Source of the DNA: Kribbella jejuensis
GTDB taxonomy: Bacteria > Actinomycetota > Actinomycetes > Propionibacteriales > Kribbellaceae
Length of the DNA stretch: 64,000 nucleotides
Assembly: GCF_006715085.1 (NCBI RefSeq)
Contig: NZ_VFMM01000003.1
Coordinates: 248,001 to 312,000 of the forward strand
Direction: 5' to 3'
The notes under the pieces: generated by a model
Told to the model about the DNA's origin: nothing
Database searches by the model: none
What the model saw: the letters and a program-made list of their open reading frames with translations, nothing else
Made by a program: the position numbers and the translations under genes
Shown: piece by piece, positions 56,482 to 64,000 of the stretch
How positions within the stretch are numbered: the stretch's first letter is position 1
How the letters are laid out: each line of letters starts with the position of its first letter

Positions 56482-57600
56482 TCAGCCGGCCGCCGCGCGC
56501 AGGTCCGTCGCGGCCGGCAGGAAGACCTGGAACAGGGCGCCGCCTTCCGGGGCTTTCCCGGCGGTGATCCGCCCGCCGTGCGCCTGGACCGTGGCCTGCG
56601 CCATCGCCAGTCCGAGCCCACTGCCCATCGGTACCTTCGCCGGTGGACGGCGGTGCCAGAAGCGTTCGAAGACATGCGGCAGGTCCACCGCGCGGATGCC
56701 CGGGCCGGCGTCGGCGACGCTGATCACGTAGCCGGCCCCGGTCTGTTCGCACGACAACCGGATTCGTTCACCCGGTGCGGTGAAATGGACCGCGTTCTCG
56801 ATCAGCGCGTCGAGCGCGAGCTCGAGCCACGCCCCGTCCGCCTCGACAAGGTACGTGCCCGGCGGGCGCTCGATCACCCAGTCCCGGTCCGCGCTCTCCC
56901 GCCAGTTCCGGCCGATGGCGTCGAGGAACTGGCCGAGGTCCAGCTCCAGGTAGCGCAGGGCGCGGCCCGAGTCGAGCTTGGCGAGCGCGAGCAGCCGGGT
57001 GGACAGCGCGGACAGCCGATCCATCTGGCGGACGACGATCCCGTAGTCCTCGGCGGACTCCGGGGTGTCGGCCACCTCGAGCAGCTCGAGATGGCCGAGT
57101 GCGATCGTCACCGGAGTACGCATCGCGTGCGATGCTTCGCGGAAGAACTCCCGCTCACGCTCGAAGACGGCCAGCCGTTCCTCCGACATCAGCTCGACCT
57201 GCATCTGCGCCGCCTTGCGCCGGCGGGCATGCCAGACCATCGCCAGGAAGAGCAGCGGCATCAGCGGAATCTCGGCCCACTCGGCGCGGCTGGTGCCGTC
57301 GGCGAGCTGGTGGACGACGAGGATCCAGCCGGTGGTGAGCGTCACGAGAAAGGTGACCGCCAAGGTCTGGCCCAGGGGCCACACGCGGAACCCGTACACG
57401 AGTGTCAGGCCGAGGAACAGCAGGTGGTACGGGATCACCTCGCGTTCGATCATCACGTGCATCAGCGTCAGCATGGCCAGCACGAAGACGGCGAGCAGAC
57501 CGTCGACCAATCGGTGCCACTGCCGGGCCGACCGGTCGGCGGTGCGCCTGCCGGTCGTCGCCGTCGGCGCCTCAGGCGCTCTGAAGCTGATAGCCGACAT
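56482..57600 (-). CDS. Sensor histidine kinase of the copper-oxidase locus
   Basis: A 372-residue kinase. Four or five hydrophobic segments fill residues 30-135 with very short external loops, so a signal is probably sensed within the membrane. The HisKA helix REASHAMRTPVTIALGHLEL near residue 155 has the phosphorylated His; the ATPase shows the N-box ALIENAVHF near 265, G1 DAGPGIR near 300 and GSGLGLAMAQ near 330. Its gene overlaps the response-regulator gene by 29 bp. It is convergent with the oxidase operon and most likely controls it and copC-copD. Confidence 0.92.
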   Translation of the reverse strand: MSAISFRAPEAPTATTGRRTADRSARQWHRLVDGLLAVFVLAMLTLMHVMIEREVIPYHLLFLGLTLVYGFRVWPLGQTLAVTFLVTLTTGWILVVHQLADGTSRAEWAEIPLMPLLFLAMVWHARRRKAAQMQVELMSEERLAVFEREREFFREASHAMRTPVTIALGHLELLEVADTPESAEDYGIVVRQMDRLSALSTRLLALAKLDSGRALRYLELDLGQFLDAIGRNWRESADRDWVIERPPGTYLVEADGAWLELALDALIENAVHFTAPGERIRLSCEQTGAGYVISVADAGPGIRAVDLPHVFERFWHRRPPAKVPMGSGLGLAMAQATVQAHGGRITAGKAPEGGALFQVFLPAATDLRAAAG

Positions 57601-58237
57601 TGCGCACGGTCTGGATCACGTCGCGGGTCGTCTTCCCGCGCAGCCGCCGGACATAGACGTCGACGATGTTCGTCGCGGGATCGAAATCGTACCCCCACAC
57701 CGCCGAGAGCAGCTCGCTGCGTGAGCACACCCTGTCGGGCTTGCGCATCAGGTGCTGCATCAGCAGGAACTCACGTTCGGACAGGGCGGCCTCGCTGCCG
57801 TCGACGCGGAGCTTGCGGGTGCGGATGTCGAGCACGATCCGCCCGACCCGCAGGACGAGCTCCTCCGAGGTCTTGCCGCCGCTGCCGCGCAGGCCGAACC
57901 GGACGCGGGCGAGCAGTTCGCGGATCGTGAACGGCTTGGGCAGGATGTCGACTCCTTGCTCGAGGCAACGCACTCGTGCCTCCGCGTCCGCGACTGCCGA
58001 CAGGACCAGGATCCGGGTGTCCGGACTGCTCACCAGCACCGCCGCGATCACCGCCTCACCGTCGACCTCGGGCATCCGCAGGTCGACAACCATCAGGTTG
58101 GGCCGCTTGGTCAGCGCGAGCCGCAGCCCGTCGCCGCCGTCCGTCGCGGTCCAGACCTGGTATCCCTCCGCTTCGAGCCCGCGGCGCACGAAGCGGACCA
58201 CCTCGGGTTCGTCGTCGATCACCAGCACAGTTGCCAT
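57572..58237 (-). CDS. OmpR-family response regulator
   Basis: A 221-residue regulator. The receiver domain starts VLVIDDEPEVVRFVRRGL; the phospho-acceptor Asp is in LMVVDLRMPEVDG near residue 51 and the conserved Lys in ILPKPFTIREL near 101. The winged-helix domain (about 125-220) ends NIVDVYVRRLRGK and VGYQLQS. It is divergent from the copC-copD gene across 225 bp that contain two 11-bp-phased direct repeats; the TGARAAS repeat there recurs before the giant gene. That makes it the natural candidate to bind these sites. Confidence 0.93.
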   Translation of the reverse strand: MATVLVIDDEPEVVRFVRRGLEAEGYQVWTATDGGDGLRLALTKRPNLMVVDLRMPEVDGEAVIAAVLVSSPDTRILVLSAVADAEARVRCLEQGVDILPKPFTIRELLARVRFGLRGSGGKTSEELVLRVGRIVLDIRTRKLRVDGSEAALSEREFLLMQHLMRKPDRVCSRSELLSAVWGYDFDPATNIVDVYVRRLRGKTTRDVIQTVRNVGYQLQSA

Positions 58238-58309
58238 GTTTCCCCCCCAGCTGGGCGCGCTGTGCCGCGTGCCCGCCGTCGTGAGTCCCTCCCCGAGCCC
58301 CAAGGACAT

Positions 58310-58326
58310 AGTGACCTGAGAGTGAC
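58310..58326. promoter_or_regulatory. 11-bp-phased direct repeat AGTGAC x2
   Basis: AGTGAC at 58310 and 58321, 73 bp before the response-regulator start. The phasing equals that of the nearby TGAAAAC repeat. It could be an autoregulatory half-site pair. Weaker support than the TGARAAS sites. Confidence 0.4.
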
Positions 58327-58368
58327 GGAGAGGGAAGACCACACCGCCTGGTCAGCACTCGGGAAGCG

Positions 58369-58395
58369 TGAAAACCAGGTGAAAACTTTGTCATC
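58369..58395 (+). promoter_or_regulatory. 11-bp-phased direct repeat TGAAAAC x2 plus TGTCATC, before copC-copD
   Basis: TGAAAAC at 58369 and 58380, TGTCATC at 58389, 67 bp before the GTG at 58463. The half-site spacing and the offset to TGTCATC are the same as at 44724-44750, which supports one shared regulator. Confidence 0.65.
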
Positions 58396-58462
58396 TGACA
58401 CATCGGTTCGGTCCCGTGCGGGATCCTCGCCAGCAGGACTGTTGGTGTCCGAGGGGGCAACC

Positions 58463-60322
58463 GTGGGCATGCGCCGAGAGACGAGGCGACGAGCTGGGCC
58501 GATGAGGTTTCTGCTCCTGCTCTTCGTTGCCGCGATCGTCTGGCTGAGTCAGGGCGCAGTGGCGCAGGCTCATCCGGTGCTGCTGCGTTCGACTCCGTCG
58601 GACGGGCAGACGGTCCGGACGCCGCCGCGACAGATCGACCTCTGGTTCTCCGAGCCCCCGACTGCGGCCGGTCTTGACATCGCACTCTCCGACCGCGACG
58701 GCAAGGCCTTTCCGGTCACGGCCCGGATCGCCGACCAGGGCATTCACGTGGTGCTGACGGGTTTTCCCGAGTTGCCGCGTTCGGTCTACGAGCTGCGGTG
58801 GAGTGTGGTGTCGAAGTACGACCTGCACAGACTCCAGGGAACGCTGGTCTTCGGTGTCGGGCTCGCCGCGACGTCGTCCGGCCGGCCGGCCGAGTCGGTG
58901 ACAGGCCCGGCGGGCACGGTCGCGGACGTCGTACTGGGCTGGTTCGATCTGGCTGCGACGGCGGTCGTCTCCGGCTGGGTGCTCCTGGTCGCACTGTGGT
59001 CCCGGCGTCGCGGGTTCGCGTTGCCGGCCGAATCGGTGGTCACGATGCGCGGGCTGGCGGCAGCGTTCGCGATGCTTTCGGTGTTCGCGTCGCTGGCACG
59101 GGGCGCCAGGCAATGGTCGGAGGCGGCCGGGGCCGACTCCGGCTTGGCGGTGGTCAAGGACTCCGGTCAGCTGCTGCGGTGGTCGCTCCGTGAGGTCGTA
59201 CTGGTCGTCATCTGCGCGCTCTTGGTGCGACAGTCGCGCCGCGGGGCTTCGGGCAGCGCGGCAACGCTGCCGCTGATCTGCCTGCTGTTCGGGGACCTGG
59301 TCCTGCGTGCGGCGACCAGCCATGCACGTGGTGGGCCGCTGTCGCTCGCGGTGCTGGCGATCCACCAGGTCGCCGCGCTGGCATGGGTCGGCGGACTCGT
59401 CGTACTCGGCTTCCTGACCGCTCGGTTGCGCGGGGAGCGGAGGCTGACTCTGGACCTGTGGCGGTCCTTCGGACCAGTTGCAGCGTGCTCCGTGGCGGTG
59501 CTCACCATCACCGGGCTACTGCTGACCGGGCGCCAGGTTGCCTCTGTCGACGCCGCTCTCAGCACGTCGTACGGGCGCGCGTTGCTGATCAAGCTGACGC
59601 TGGCAGGGGTGCTGATGGCGCTCGGGCTGCGACACGCACTGCGCCTGCACCCGTGGCTGCGGCGACGGGTCGGCCCGGCCGTGCTGCCGTCGTCCCGAGC
59701 GCAGGCGATCTCGCCTTTGCTGGGAGTCACCGTCGCGTTGATGGCTGTCGTACTGGCAGTAACGCCGCCGGCCCGCGGACCGCAGTTCGACAAGCCCGAA
59801 GCGACTGCCTCGCGGGCCGACTATCAGGTGGACGATCTGTTGATCACGGTCTCGCTCGGGCCCAACCAGCCCGGCCGGAGCCTCCTGCTGGTGGACGTGG
59901 TCAGCAGCAGGCGTCCGTCCCCCGGGCCGATCACGGCGGTGACGGCCGACCTTGGGTCGACTTCGGGAATCGTCCTGCGGCGTACGACGAGCGCTGCACA
60001 AACCGGCGGACAGGGCGGGGGGCAGTGGCAGGCCGCTGTCGACGTCGAGGCGACAGGTCCGGTACCGCTGCGGATCGTGGCCGCGCGCAACCACCCGGGC
60101 CCTGCGGTCGTCACGACGACCTGGGTCGTACCGACAGGCCTGCCTCGGCGGCCGGTGGTGGTGTCGAACAGCCCGCTGGCGCCGTGGACAACCGGCCTCG
60201 CGGTGGCGGTCGCGTTGCTCGCCTCGGCCGTCGCGTATGCCCTCCTGCGTCGGTACCGCCGTACCCGGAGGTCCGTGGTGACTGTTGAGCCGGTGCAACG
60301 GGTGCCGTCCGGGGCCGGTTGA
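58463..60322 (+). CDS. CopC-CopD fusion (copper-binding and copper-transport protein)
   Basis: A 619-residue fusion that captures copper outside and moves or handles it at the membrane. After a signal peptide (FLLLLFVAAIVWLSQGAVAQ) the mature CopC starts with His37 (AHPVLLRSTPSDG), the N-terminal copper(II) ligand; Asp120 and His122 in KYDLHRLQGT complete the known CopC Cu(II) site. About eight membrane spans (about 145-420) form CopD (LAIHQVAALAWVGGLVVLGF near 300), and a C-terminal external domain of about 150 residues plus a last helix follow. The GTG lies 5 bp after GAGGGGG; an ATG at 58469 is close. It is divergent from the response regulator and probably supplies copper for the oxidase. 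Confidence 0.93.
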   Translation: MGMRRETRRRAGPMRFLLLLFVAAIVWLSQGAVAQAHPVLLRSTPSDGQTVRTPPRQIDLWFSEPPTAAGLDIALSDRDGKAFPVTARIADQGIHVVLTGFPELPRSVYELRWSVVSKYDLHRLQGTLVFGVGLAATSSGRPAESVTGPAGTVADVVLGWFDLAATAVVSGWVLLVALWSRRRGFALPAESVVTMRGLAAAFAMLSVFASLARGARQWSEAAGADSGLAVVKDSGQLLRWSLREVVLVVICALLVRQSRRGASGSAATLPLICLLFGDLVLRAATSHARGGPLSLAVLAIHQVAALAWVGGLVVLGFLTARLRGERRLTLDLWRSFGPVAACSVAVLTITGLLLTGRQVASVDAALSTSYGRALLIKLTLAGVLMALGLRHALRLHPWLRRRVGPAVLPSSRAQAISPLLGVTVALMAVVLAVTPPARGPQFDKPEATASRADYQVDDLLITVSLGPNQPGRSLLLVDVVSSRRPSPGPITAVTADLGSTSGIVLRRTTSAAQTGGQGGGQWQAAVDVEATGPVPLRIVAARNHPGPAVVTTTWVVPTGLPRRPVVVSNSPLAPWTTGLAVAVALLASAVAYALLRRYRRTRRSVVTVEPVQRVPSGAG

Positions 60323-60559
60323 CCGTCATAGGTAGCGATCTCACTACTGGCGGTTGCGGGGTCGGCGAATTGCTGCCGGAGGGAGCTCGGCGGCGGCATC
60401 TGACTTCGGCCTGCGGCGCTTGAGCAGGCGGTGCGAGGAAGGGCTAAGAATCGGCGGGCATCGTCGGGGGCATGACGTCACGCGGAGCAGCACCGGCGAT
60501 GAGCCGGCCGCGGAGTCGGCCTGTCGATTCCGCACGAGATCTGGACCGGTGCCGATTTC

Positions 60560-60875
60560 ACGAGTTCCCGTTCGGCGCAGCTGTACTGGTGGTCGGCGTA
60601 CGGCGTGGCGGCCGGGGCGATCGTGGTGTACCGGTTCATGCTGCCGCTCTGGCGGACGGTACGGCACGGGCTCACGGTCAGTGAGGTGATCTACGAGGCG
60701 CCCGGTGTGGTGACCGTCGTACTCGGTGGTCGTGGGTTGCATCGGATGCCGGTGCGGGCCGGGCAGTACTTCGTTTTCCGGTTCCTGGACGGTCCGGGGT
60801 GGTCGCGGGGCAACCCGTACTCGTTGTCGGCCTCCCCGGCTCCGGACCGGCTGCGGGTCAGGGCGAAGGCTTCGA
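60560..60875 (+). pseudogene. Fragment of a ferric-reductase/FNR-type oxidoreductase
   Basis: The frame encodes YWWSAYGVAAGAIVVYRF, then FMLPLWRTVRHGLTVSEVIY, RAGQYFVFRFLDGPGWSRG and NPYSLSASPAPDRLRVRAK: the linker helix and FAD-binding RxYS region of membrane-bound FNR-type reductases. The NAD-binding half and the haem membrane part are absent. The 240 bp between 60323 and 60560 show nothing I can name. Similarity stops at about 60873, inside the start of the next gene. Confidence 0.65.
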
Positions 60876-61488
60876 TCAGGTCCTCACGGTCGACACGGCC
60901 AGAGAGCACATCGTGTTCACCCCCTTCACCCGCCCGGAGTGGCAGATGACCTTCGACGCGGCCACCGACAGCGTCACCGTCGAGACCCTCGACGGCGAAC
61001 CGGTCGAGACGCTCGCGCCGGCGCGCGCAGCCTTCAAGGGAATGTTGCGAAACACCGACTGGGACGCTCCGCACCTGGGCTACTTCCTCGGCTATGCCTG
61101 CTGGAACTGCTTCACCAGCCCTTTCCTGTTCGCATATCCGGGCGTGCAGGCCCGCGAGGTCGACCCGTGGCACGAGGCAGGGCAGACCTGGCGGCGTCTC
61201 AAGGTACGGTTCCCGCCCGACATCGCCACTCACAGCCCGAACGCAGTCTTCTACTACGACGCCTTCGGTATGCAACGTCGCATGGACTACGTCGCCGAAG
61301 TCAACAGCAGCTTCCTCGTCGGCCACTACACCGGACACCACAAGAGCTTCGGCGGTCTGGTGATGCCGACGCGACGACGAATGTTCCGCCGCAACCCCGA
61401 CAGCAGCGTCAACCTCAACTTCCCGTCCATCACGGTCGACGTCCACGATGTTGAACTCGTCCGCTCTGACGAACAGGTACGGCCATGA
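60799..61488 (+). CDS. Conserved hypothetical protein, 5' end replaced by a reductase fragment
   Basis: A 229-residue ORF. Residues from about 30 (VDTAREHIVFTPFTRPEWQM) to the end belong to an actinobacterial family of unknown function: LGYFLGYACWNCFTSPFLFA near 100, FYYDAFGMQRRMDY near 155, HYTGHHKSFGGLVMPTRRRM near 180 and ITVDVHDVEL at the end. The first 25-30 residues overlap the ferric-reductase fragment in another frame, so the native start is lost; a GTG at 60913 is an alternative start. It is coupled to the DUF302 gene (ATGA overlap), so it may still be translated. Confidence 0.7.
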   Translation: MVAGQPVLVVGLPGSGPAAGQGEGFDQVLTVDTAREHIVFTPFTRPEWQMTFDAATDSVTVETLDGEPVETLAPARAAFKGMLRNTDWDAPHLGYFLGYACWNCFTSPFLFAYPGVQAREVDPWHEAGQTWRRLKVRFPPDIATHSPNAVFYYDAFGMQRRMDYVAEVNSSFLVGHYTGHHKSFGGLVMPTRRRMFRRNPDSSVNLNFPSITVDVHDVELVRSDEQVRP

Positions 61489-62012
61489 CCACAGACAACG
61501 CGTTGATGACTACGGACAGCGTGATGATCGACCACCCCACCCGCAGACTTGTCGTAACGCTTCCGCGTGCGTACGACGCGGCGTGCGAGCACTTCGAGAC
61601 TCTCGTGCCGGAGGCTGATCTGCACCGCTTCTATCAGCAGGGTTCCTGGCGAGCCACGCTGGAACTCGCCGAGATCAACGGCCCGTTTGGATTCATGCGG
61701 TACTACAGGAGCGATCTCTGCGCGCTGATGGCCGGCTCGCCGTCCCTCTGGAAGGCCACCCAGTACCTGATCGGCAACCACACCATCGCCGAGCGCGCGT
61801 TCCGCGAGGAGGCGTCGGCTGGGCTATACGCACCGATGCCCTGCATGATCTACGCCGACCCCGACGGCGACACCAAACTCGCCGTAGATCAACCCGGCTT
61901 GCTGTTCGACAGCTACGGCAACCCGCAGATCGCTGAGGTCGGTCGCGAGCTCGACGCACGCCTTGCGCAGTTGATCACGCTCCTCGGCGGCCAGGTACTT
62001 CCGCACCTGTGA
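61485..62012 (+). CDS. DUF302 domain protein
   Basis: A 175-residue cytoplasmic protein with a central DUF302-type beta-alpha module: HFETLVPEADLHRFYQQGSW, then GPFGFMRYYRSDLCALMAGS and a C-terminal strand with PMPCMIYADPDGDTKLAVDQ. DUF302 proteins occur in stress and metal contexts without a settled function. Its start overlaps the previous stop by 4 bp, so the two are co-translated. It is convergent with the stress-protein gene, 3 bp apart. Confidence 0.8.
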   Translation: MTTDNALMTTDSVMIDHPTRRLVVTLPRAYDAACEHFETLVPEADLHRFYQQGSWRATLELAEINGPFGFMRYYRSDLCALMAGSPSLWKATQYLIGNHTIAERAFREEASAGLYAPMPCMIYADPDGDTKLAVDQPGLLFDSYGNPQIAEVGRELDARLAQLITLLGGQVLPHL

Positions 62013-62015
62013 GCA

Positions 62016-62834
62016 TTAGCGGCGGGTCCGATACCGGGGCCCGGACCCGACCAGGACGACCGGGCCGGGGGCGAGGCGCAGGACGTCGTACGCCGATGAG
62101 CCGTCGTGATCACGGGCGACCACGGTCAAGGCGGCACCGAGCGACTCGGCGAGGAGGATGCCCGCAGTCGGGTCGGGAGTGCGTCGCTGTCGTACGTCGA
62201 CCCCGGGGAAGAACTTGCGCCACACGGACAACTCGTCACGCTGCACTGTCCCGACGATCGTGATCCCACTGGCGCGACGGCGGGCGGATTGGAAGCCGAA
62301 GGCCGTCGCCGCGAGGGAACCGCCGTCTACCACGACTCGGCCTGCTGACGAACCGGCGGCCTGCTGGTCCGCCAGCCCGATCACCGCGAGCGAGGCCCCG
62401 GTACGGCTTGCGATCGTACGCACGAGCCGACATTGGGAACGGCTGGTGACGACGAGTGCCTGGTCACCGGCTCGCCGTGCCTCGCGAACGAGACTGCGTG
62501 AACCCCAGCCTGGTACGACGCACGTGCTGATGGAGATCGTGGGCGCGACCCGGCCGGCTCGACGTACGGCTGCTGCCACTTTCGCCTGCGCGTCAACTCG
62601 TCCTCGGAGTTCCACGGTCACGTTTCCGCCAGGATCCAGTAGGTAGGTCCAGGGGAAGGCGTACACGATCCGCAGGTCCGATCCGCGGGCCGCTGCCTCC
62701 GCCGCTGCCCACTCGAGCGCGTCGTTGTCGATCCTGGGGTTGTCGATCAGGACCACCACCGGACCGCTGTCGGGCGCTGTGGCCGTCGTCGCCGGACGCG
62801 GATGCGTGCCGGTGGTTTGCCGCAGATGCTTCAT
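62016..62834 (-). CDS. Universal stress protein-like, 272 aa
   Basis: Looks like two tandem Usp-type modules. The first has VVLIDNPRIDNDALEWAAAE, LRIVYAFPWTYLL and SISTCVVPGWGSRSLVREAR; the second contains GSLAATAFGFQSARRR and TVVARDHDGSSAYDVLRLAP, ending LVGSGPRY. The ATP loop GxxG(9)GS is altered, so nucleotide binding is doubtful. The ATG at 62834 lacks a strong ribosome binding site, and about 20 disordered residues precede the fold. The role is presumably general stress. Confidence 0.75.
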   Translation of the reverse strand: MKHLRQTTGTHPRPATTATAPDSGPVVVLIDNPRIDNDALEWAAAEAAARGSDLRIVYAFPWTYLLDPGGNVTVELRGRVDAQAKVAAAVRRAGRVAPTISISTCVVPGWGSRSLVREARRAGDQALVVTSRSQCRLVRTIASRTGASLAVIGLADQQAAGSSAGRVVVDGGSLAATAFGFQSARRRASGITIVGTVQRDELSVWRKFFPGVDVRQRRTPDPTAGILLAESLGAALTVVARDHDGSSAYDVLRLAPGPVVLVGSGPRYRTRR

Positions 62835-63045
62835 CAGCTACCTCCCTCAACAGCTCAACCGTCGCGCTGTGGCTGCGCGATCACACCAGGGAAAGACCCG
62901 GGTCCAGTACGGGCCGGTACGTCGCCGCCCCCAGGCCAGTGGGTTCGGTACACGCCCGTGGTTGGACCCGTGACTTCGCCGGGCGCGGTGGTGGGCTTGT
63001 CACGCAATCGTGGGAGACACCAATCGGATATGAGGAGCAGGACAA

Positions 63046-63486
63046 ATGACCACGATTCAGATGCACGCGAACACCACCGCTACCCCGGAGCAGTTCATCG
63101 AAGGGCTGACCGACTTCGGACCTGGTCGGGCCGAGCTGTTCGGGAACAGTGCCGACAGCGACCTGGTGGTGCACGACAAGGGTGTCGATCACGCCGACGT
63201 GACCGAGGGCTCGGGAGGTGTCTGGGAGCGGCTGAGCTACGACTGGTCGAACCCGCACCGGGTAGTACTGACGACCACCGACTCGAACGCCTGGGGCGGC
63301 AAGTCAGGTCACGTCTACAACCTGACACCGCGGGCGGACGGGACGACGGACATCGACTACACAGTCGTCCGGGACGGCAAGAACCTCCGCGGACGCTTGT
63401 TCGCGGCGCTGTTCGCCACGGTCGGTAAGGGAGTGCTGGTGAAGGCTTTCCGGAATTCGGTGCGCGCGATCGAGCAGAGGTCCTGA
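63046..63486 (+). CDS. SRPBCC-family protein (START-like fold)
   Basis: A 146-residue helix-grip protein: TTATPEQFIEGLTDFGPGRA near residue 10, VTEGSGGVWERLSYDWSNPH near 52 and TDIDYTVVRDGKNLRGRLFA near 103. SRPBCC proteins bind hydrophobic ligands in a central cavity; related genes are polyketide cyclases or stress-response proteins. The ATG follows AGGAGCAGGAC. It is separated by 53 bp from the next gene in the same direction and may share its transcript. Confidence 0.85.
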   Translation: MTTIQMHANTTATPEQFIEGLTDFGPGRAELFGNSADSDLVVHDKGVDHADVTEGSGGVWERLSYDWSNPHRVVLTTTDSNAWGGKSGHVYNLTPRADGTTDIDYTVVRDGKNLRGRLFAALFATVGKGVLVKAFRNSVRAIEQRS

Positions 63487-63539
63487 GCGCAGCCCGCGAC
63501 GGCAGCTCGTCTGCTGAAACAAGTAGAAGGAGAAGAGAA

Positions 63540-63941
63540 ATGGCAACTGAGCACCCTGAGACCCGGCCTGACCAGGTGGTCGAGGAGAAGATCGAGACGC
63601 TACGGAGACTGTTCGCCGATGCACCCGAGGTCGGGAAGAAGGCGCTGGACAGAGTACTGAGCAGGCTCGCGTCCGATGCGTCCAGCGCGCCGCCACCACC
63701 GGTGCAGAGCGCCGGCCGGATCGGTAGCCGGCTGGGCAAGGTCTCGGAGCTGACGATCATCGATTCCGCCTGGGAGGGCTGGCCGGGGATCCGTAGCCCG
63801 GAGGCCAAGGACTATCTGGCGAAGTACCAGGTCAGTGCGGAGGGCTGGTACGTCGCGAACGACCTGACGGTGGCCGAGACGCGGCGGTTGCGCCGGATCG
63901 GTGAAGCCGTCGACGAGTTCCTGGACAAGATCGGGGACTAG
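63540..63941 (+). CDS. Small conserved hypothetical protein (133 aa)
   Basis: A 133-residue protein with a helical N-terminus (VVEEKIETLRRLFADAPEVG), a Ser/Pro-rich linker near 50, and a C-terminal part SAWEGWPGIRSPEAKDYLAK, then GWYVANDLTVAETRRLRRIG. There is no signal peptide. The ATG follows AGAAGGAGAAG. The gene ahead starts 4 bp after its stop, so they are an operon. Family not recognised. Confidence 0.7.
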   Translation: MATEHPETRPDQVVEEKIETLRRLFADAPEVGKKALDRVLSRLASDASSAPPPPVQSAGRIGSRLGKVSELTIIDSAWEGWPGIRSPEAKDYLAKYQVSAEGWYVANDLTVAETRRLRRIGEAVDEFLDKIGD

Positions 63942-63945
63942 CGTC

Positions 63946-64000
63946 ATGGCATCACGCCGTGCTGTCACCGTAGAGCTCGAGGACATCCAGGCGACGGTAC
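63946..64000 (+). CDS. First codons of a gene cut by the right edge, possibly DyP-type peroxidase
   Basis: Eighteen codons (ASRRAVTVELEDIQATV) from the ATG at 63946. An N-terminal (V/L)ELxDIQ segment is common at the start of DyP-type haem peroxidases, but so few residues cannot prove it. The ribosome binding site lies inside the previous gene. Confidence 0.3.
   Translation, partial: MASRRAVTVELEDIQATV

Overview
The window is high-GC actinobacterial chromosome (GC close to 70% by eye, strong G/C third-position bias, many GTG/TTG starts, many 4-bp ATGA/GTGA overlaps). Gene content (Ku/LigD end joining, SigE-family and SigB-type sigma factors, GAF-ANTAR proteins, many TetR regulators) fits a soil actinomycete of Kribbella/Nocardioides type. 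That lineage is an inference from style, not proven here. No rRNA, tRNA, transposase or CRISPR array was found.

Layout. 0-4 kb: DNA end joining (Ku cut by the left edge; LigD split into a ligase and a polymerase gene) around an Hsp20 gene with a RheA-type operator. 4-13 kb: FAD monooxygenase, short-chain dehydrogenase and hydrolase, a large LuxR (LAL) regulator, and a SigE-family sigma factor with a membrane partner. 12-20 kb: a regulator-rich block with an ABC transporter whose ATPase lacks its N-terminus, a P450 operon, and three TetR genes. Six copies of the palindrome GTGGAC-N3-GTCCAC are scattered over this block. 20-27 kb: aminotransferase, PIG-L deacetylase, RNase HI, secreted M1 peptidase, HrpB helicase and a SigB-type sigma factor.

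27-44 kb is more accessory. It holds a VKOR-like protein, hydrolases, two GAF-ANTAR proteins, a MerR regulator beside a truncated SDR, an operon of lipoprotein, Nramp-like transporter and two PRC-barrel proteins, two minisatellites, and a NarL-type two-component system. It also carries gene debris: pieces of an aldose epimerase, a P-type ATPase, a MarR regulator, a MalT-type regulator, a small secreted protein and a DedA protein.

44.7-60.3 kb is the most distinctive region. A secreted 1788-residue SdrD-B/IPT/beta-helix protein is followed by three cupredoxin (multicopper-oxidase-like) proteins and a membrane-anchored protein. Convergent to them is an OmpR-type two-component system, and divergent from that is a CopC-CopD fusion. 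The same 11-bp-phased direct repeat plus TGTCATC lies before both the giant gene and copC-copD, so I infer one copper-linked regulon that builds an extracellular oxidase on a scaffold. Only the first cupredoxin protein keeps a full T1 copper signature; the second is partial and the third has none.

60.3-64 kb: a ferric-reductase fragment fused into a conserved hypothetical gene, a DUF302 protein, a universal-stress-like protein, an SRPBCC protein, a small protein, and the first codons of a gene that may be a DyP-type peroxidase.
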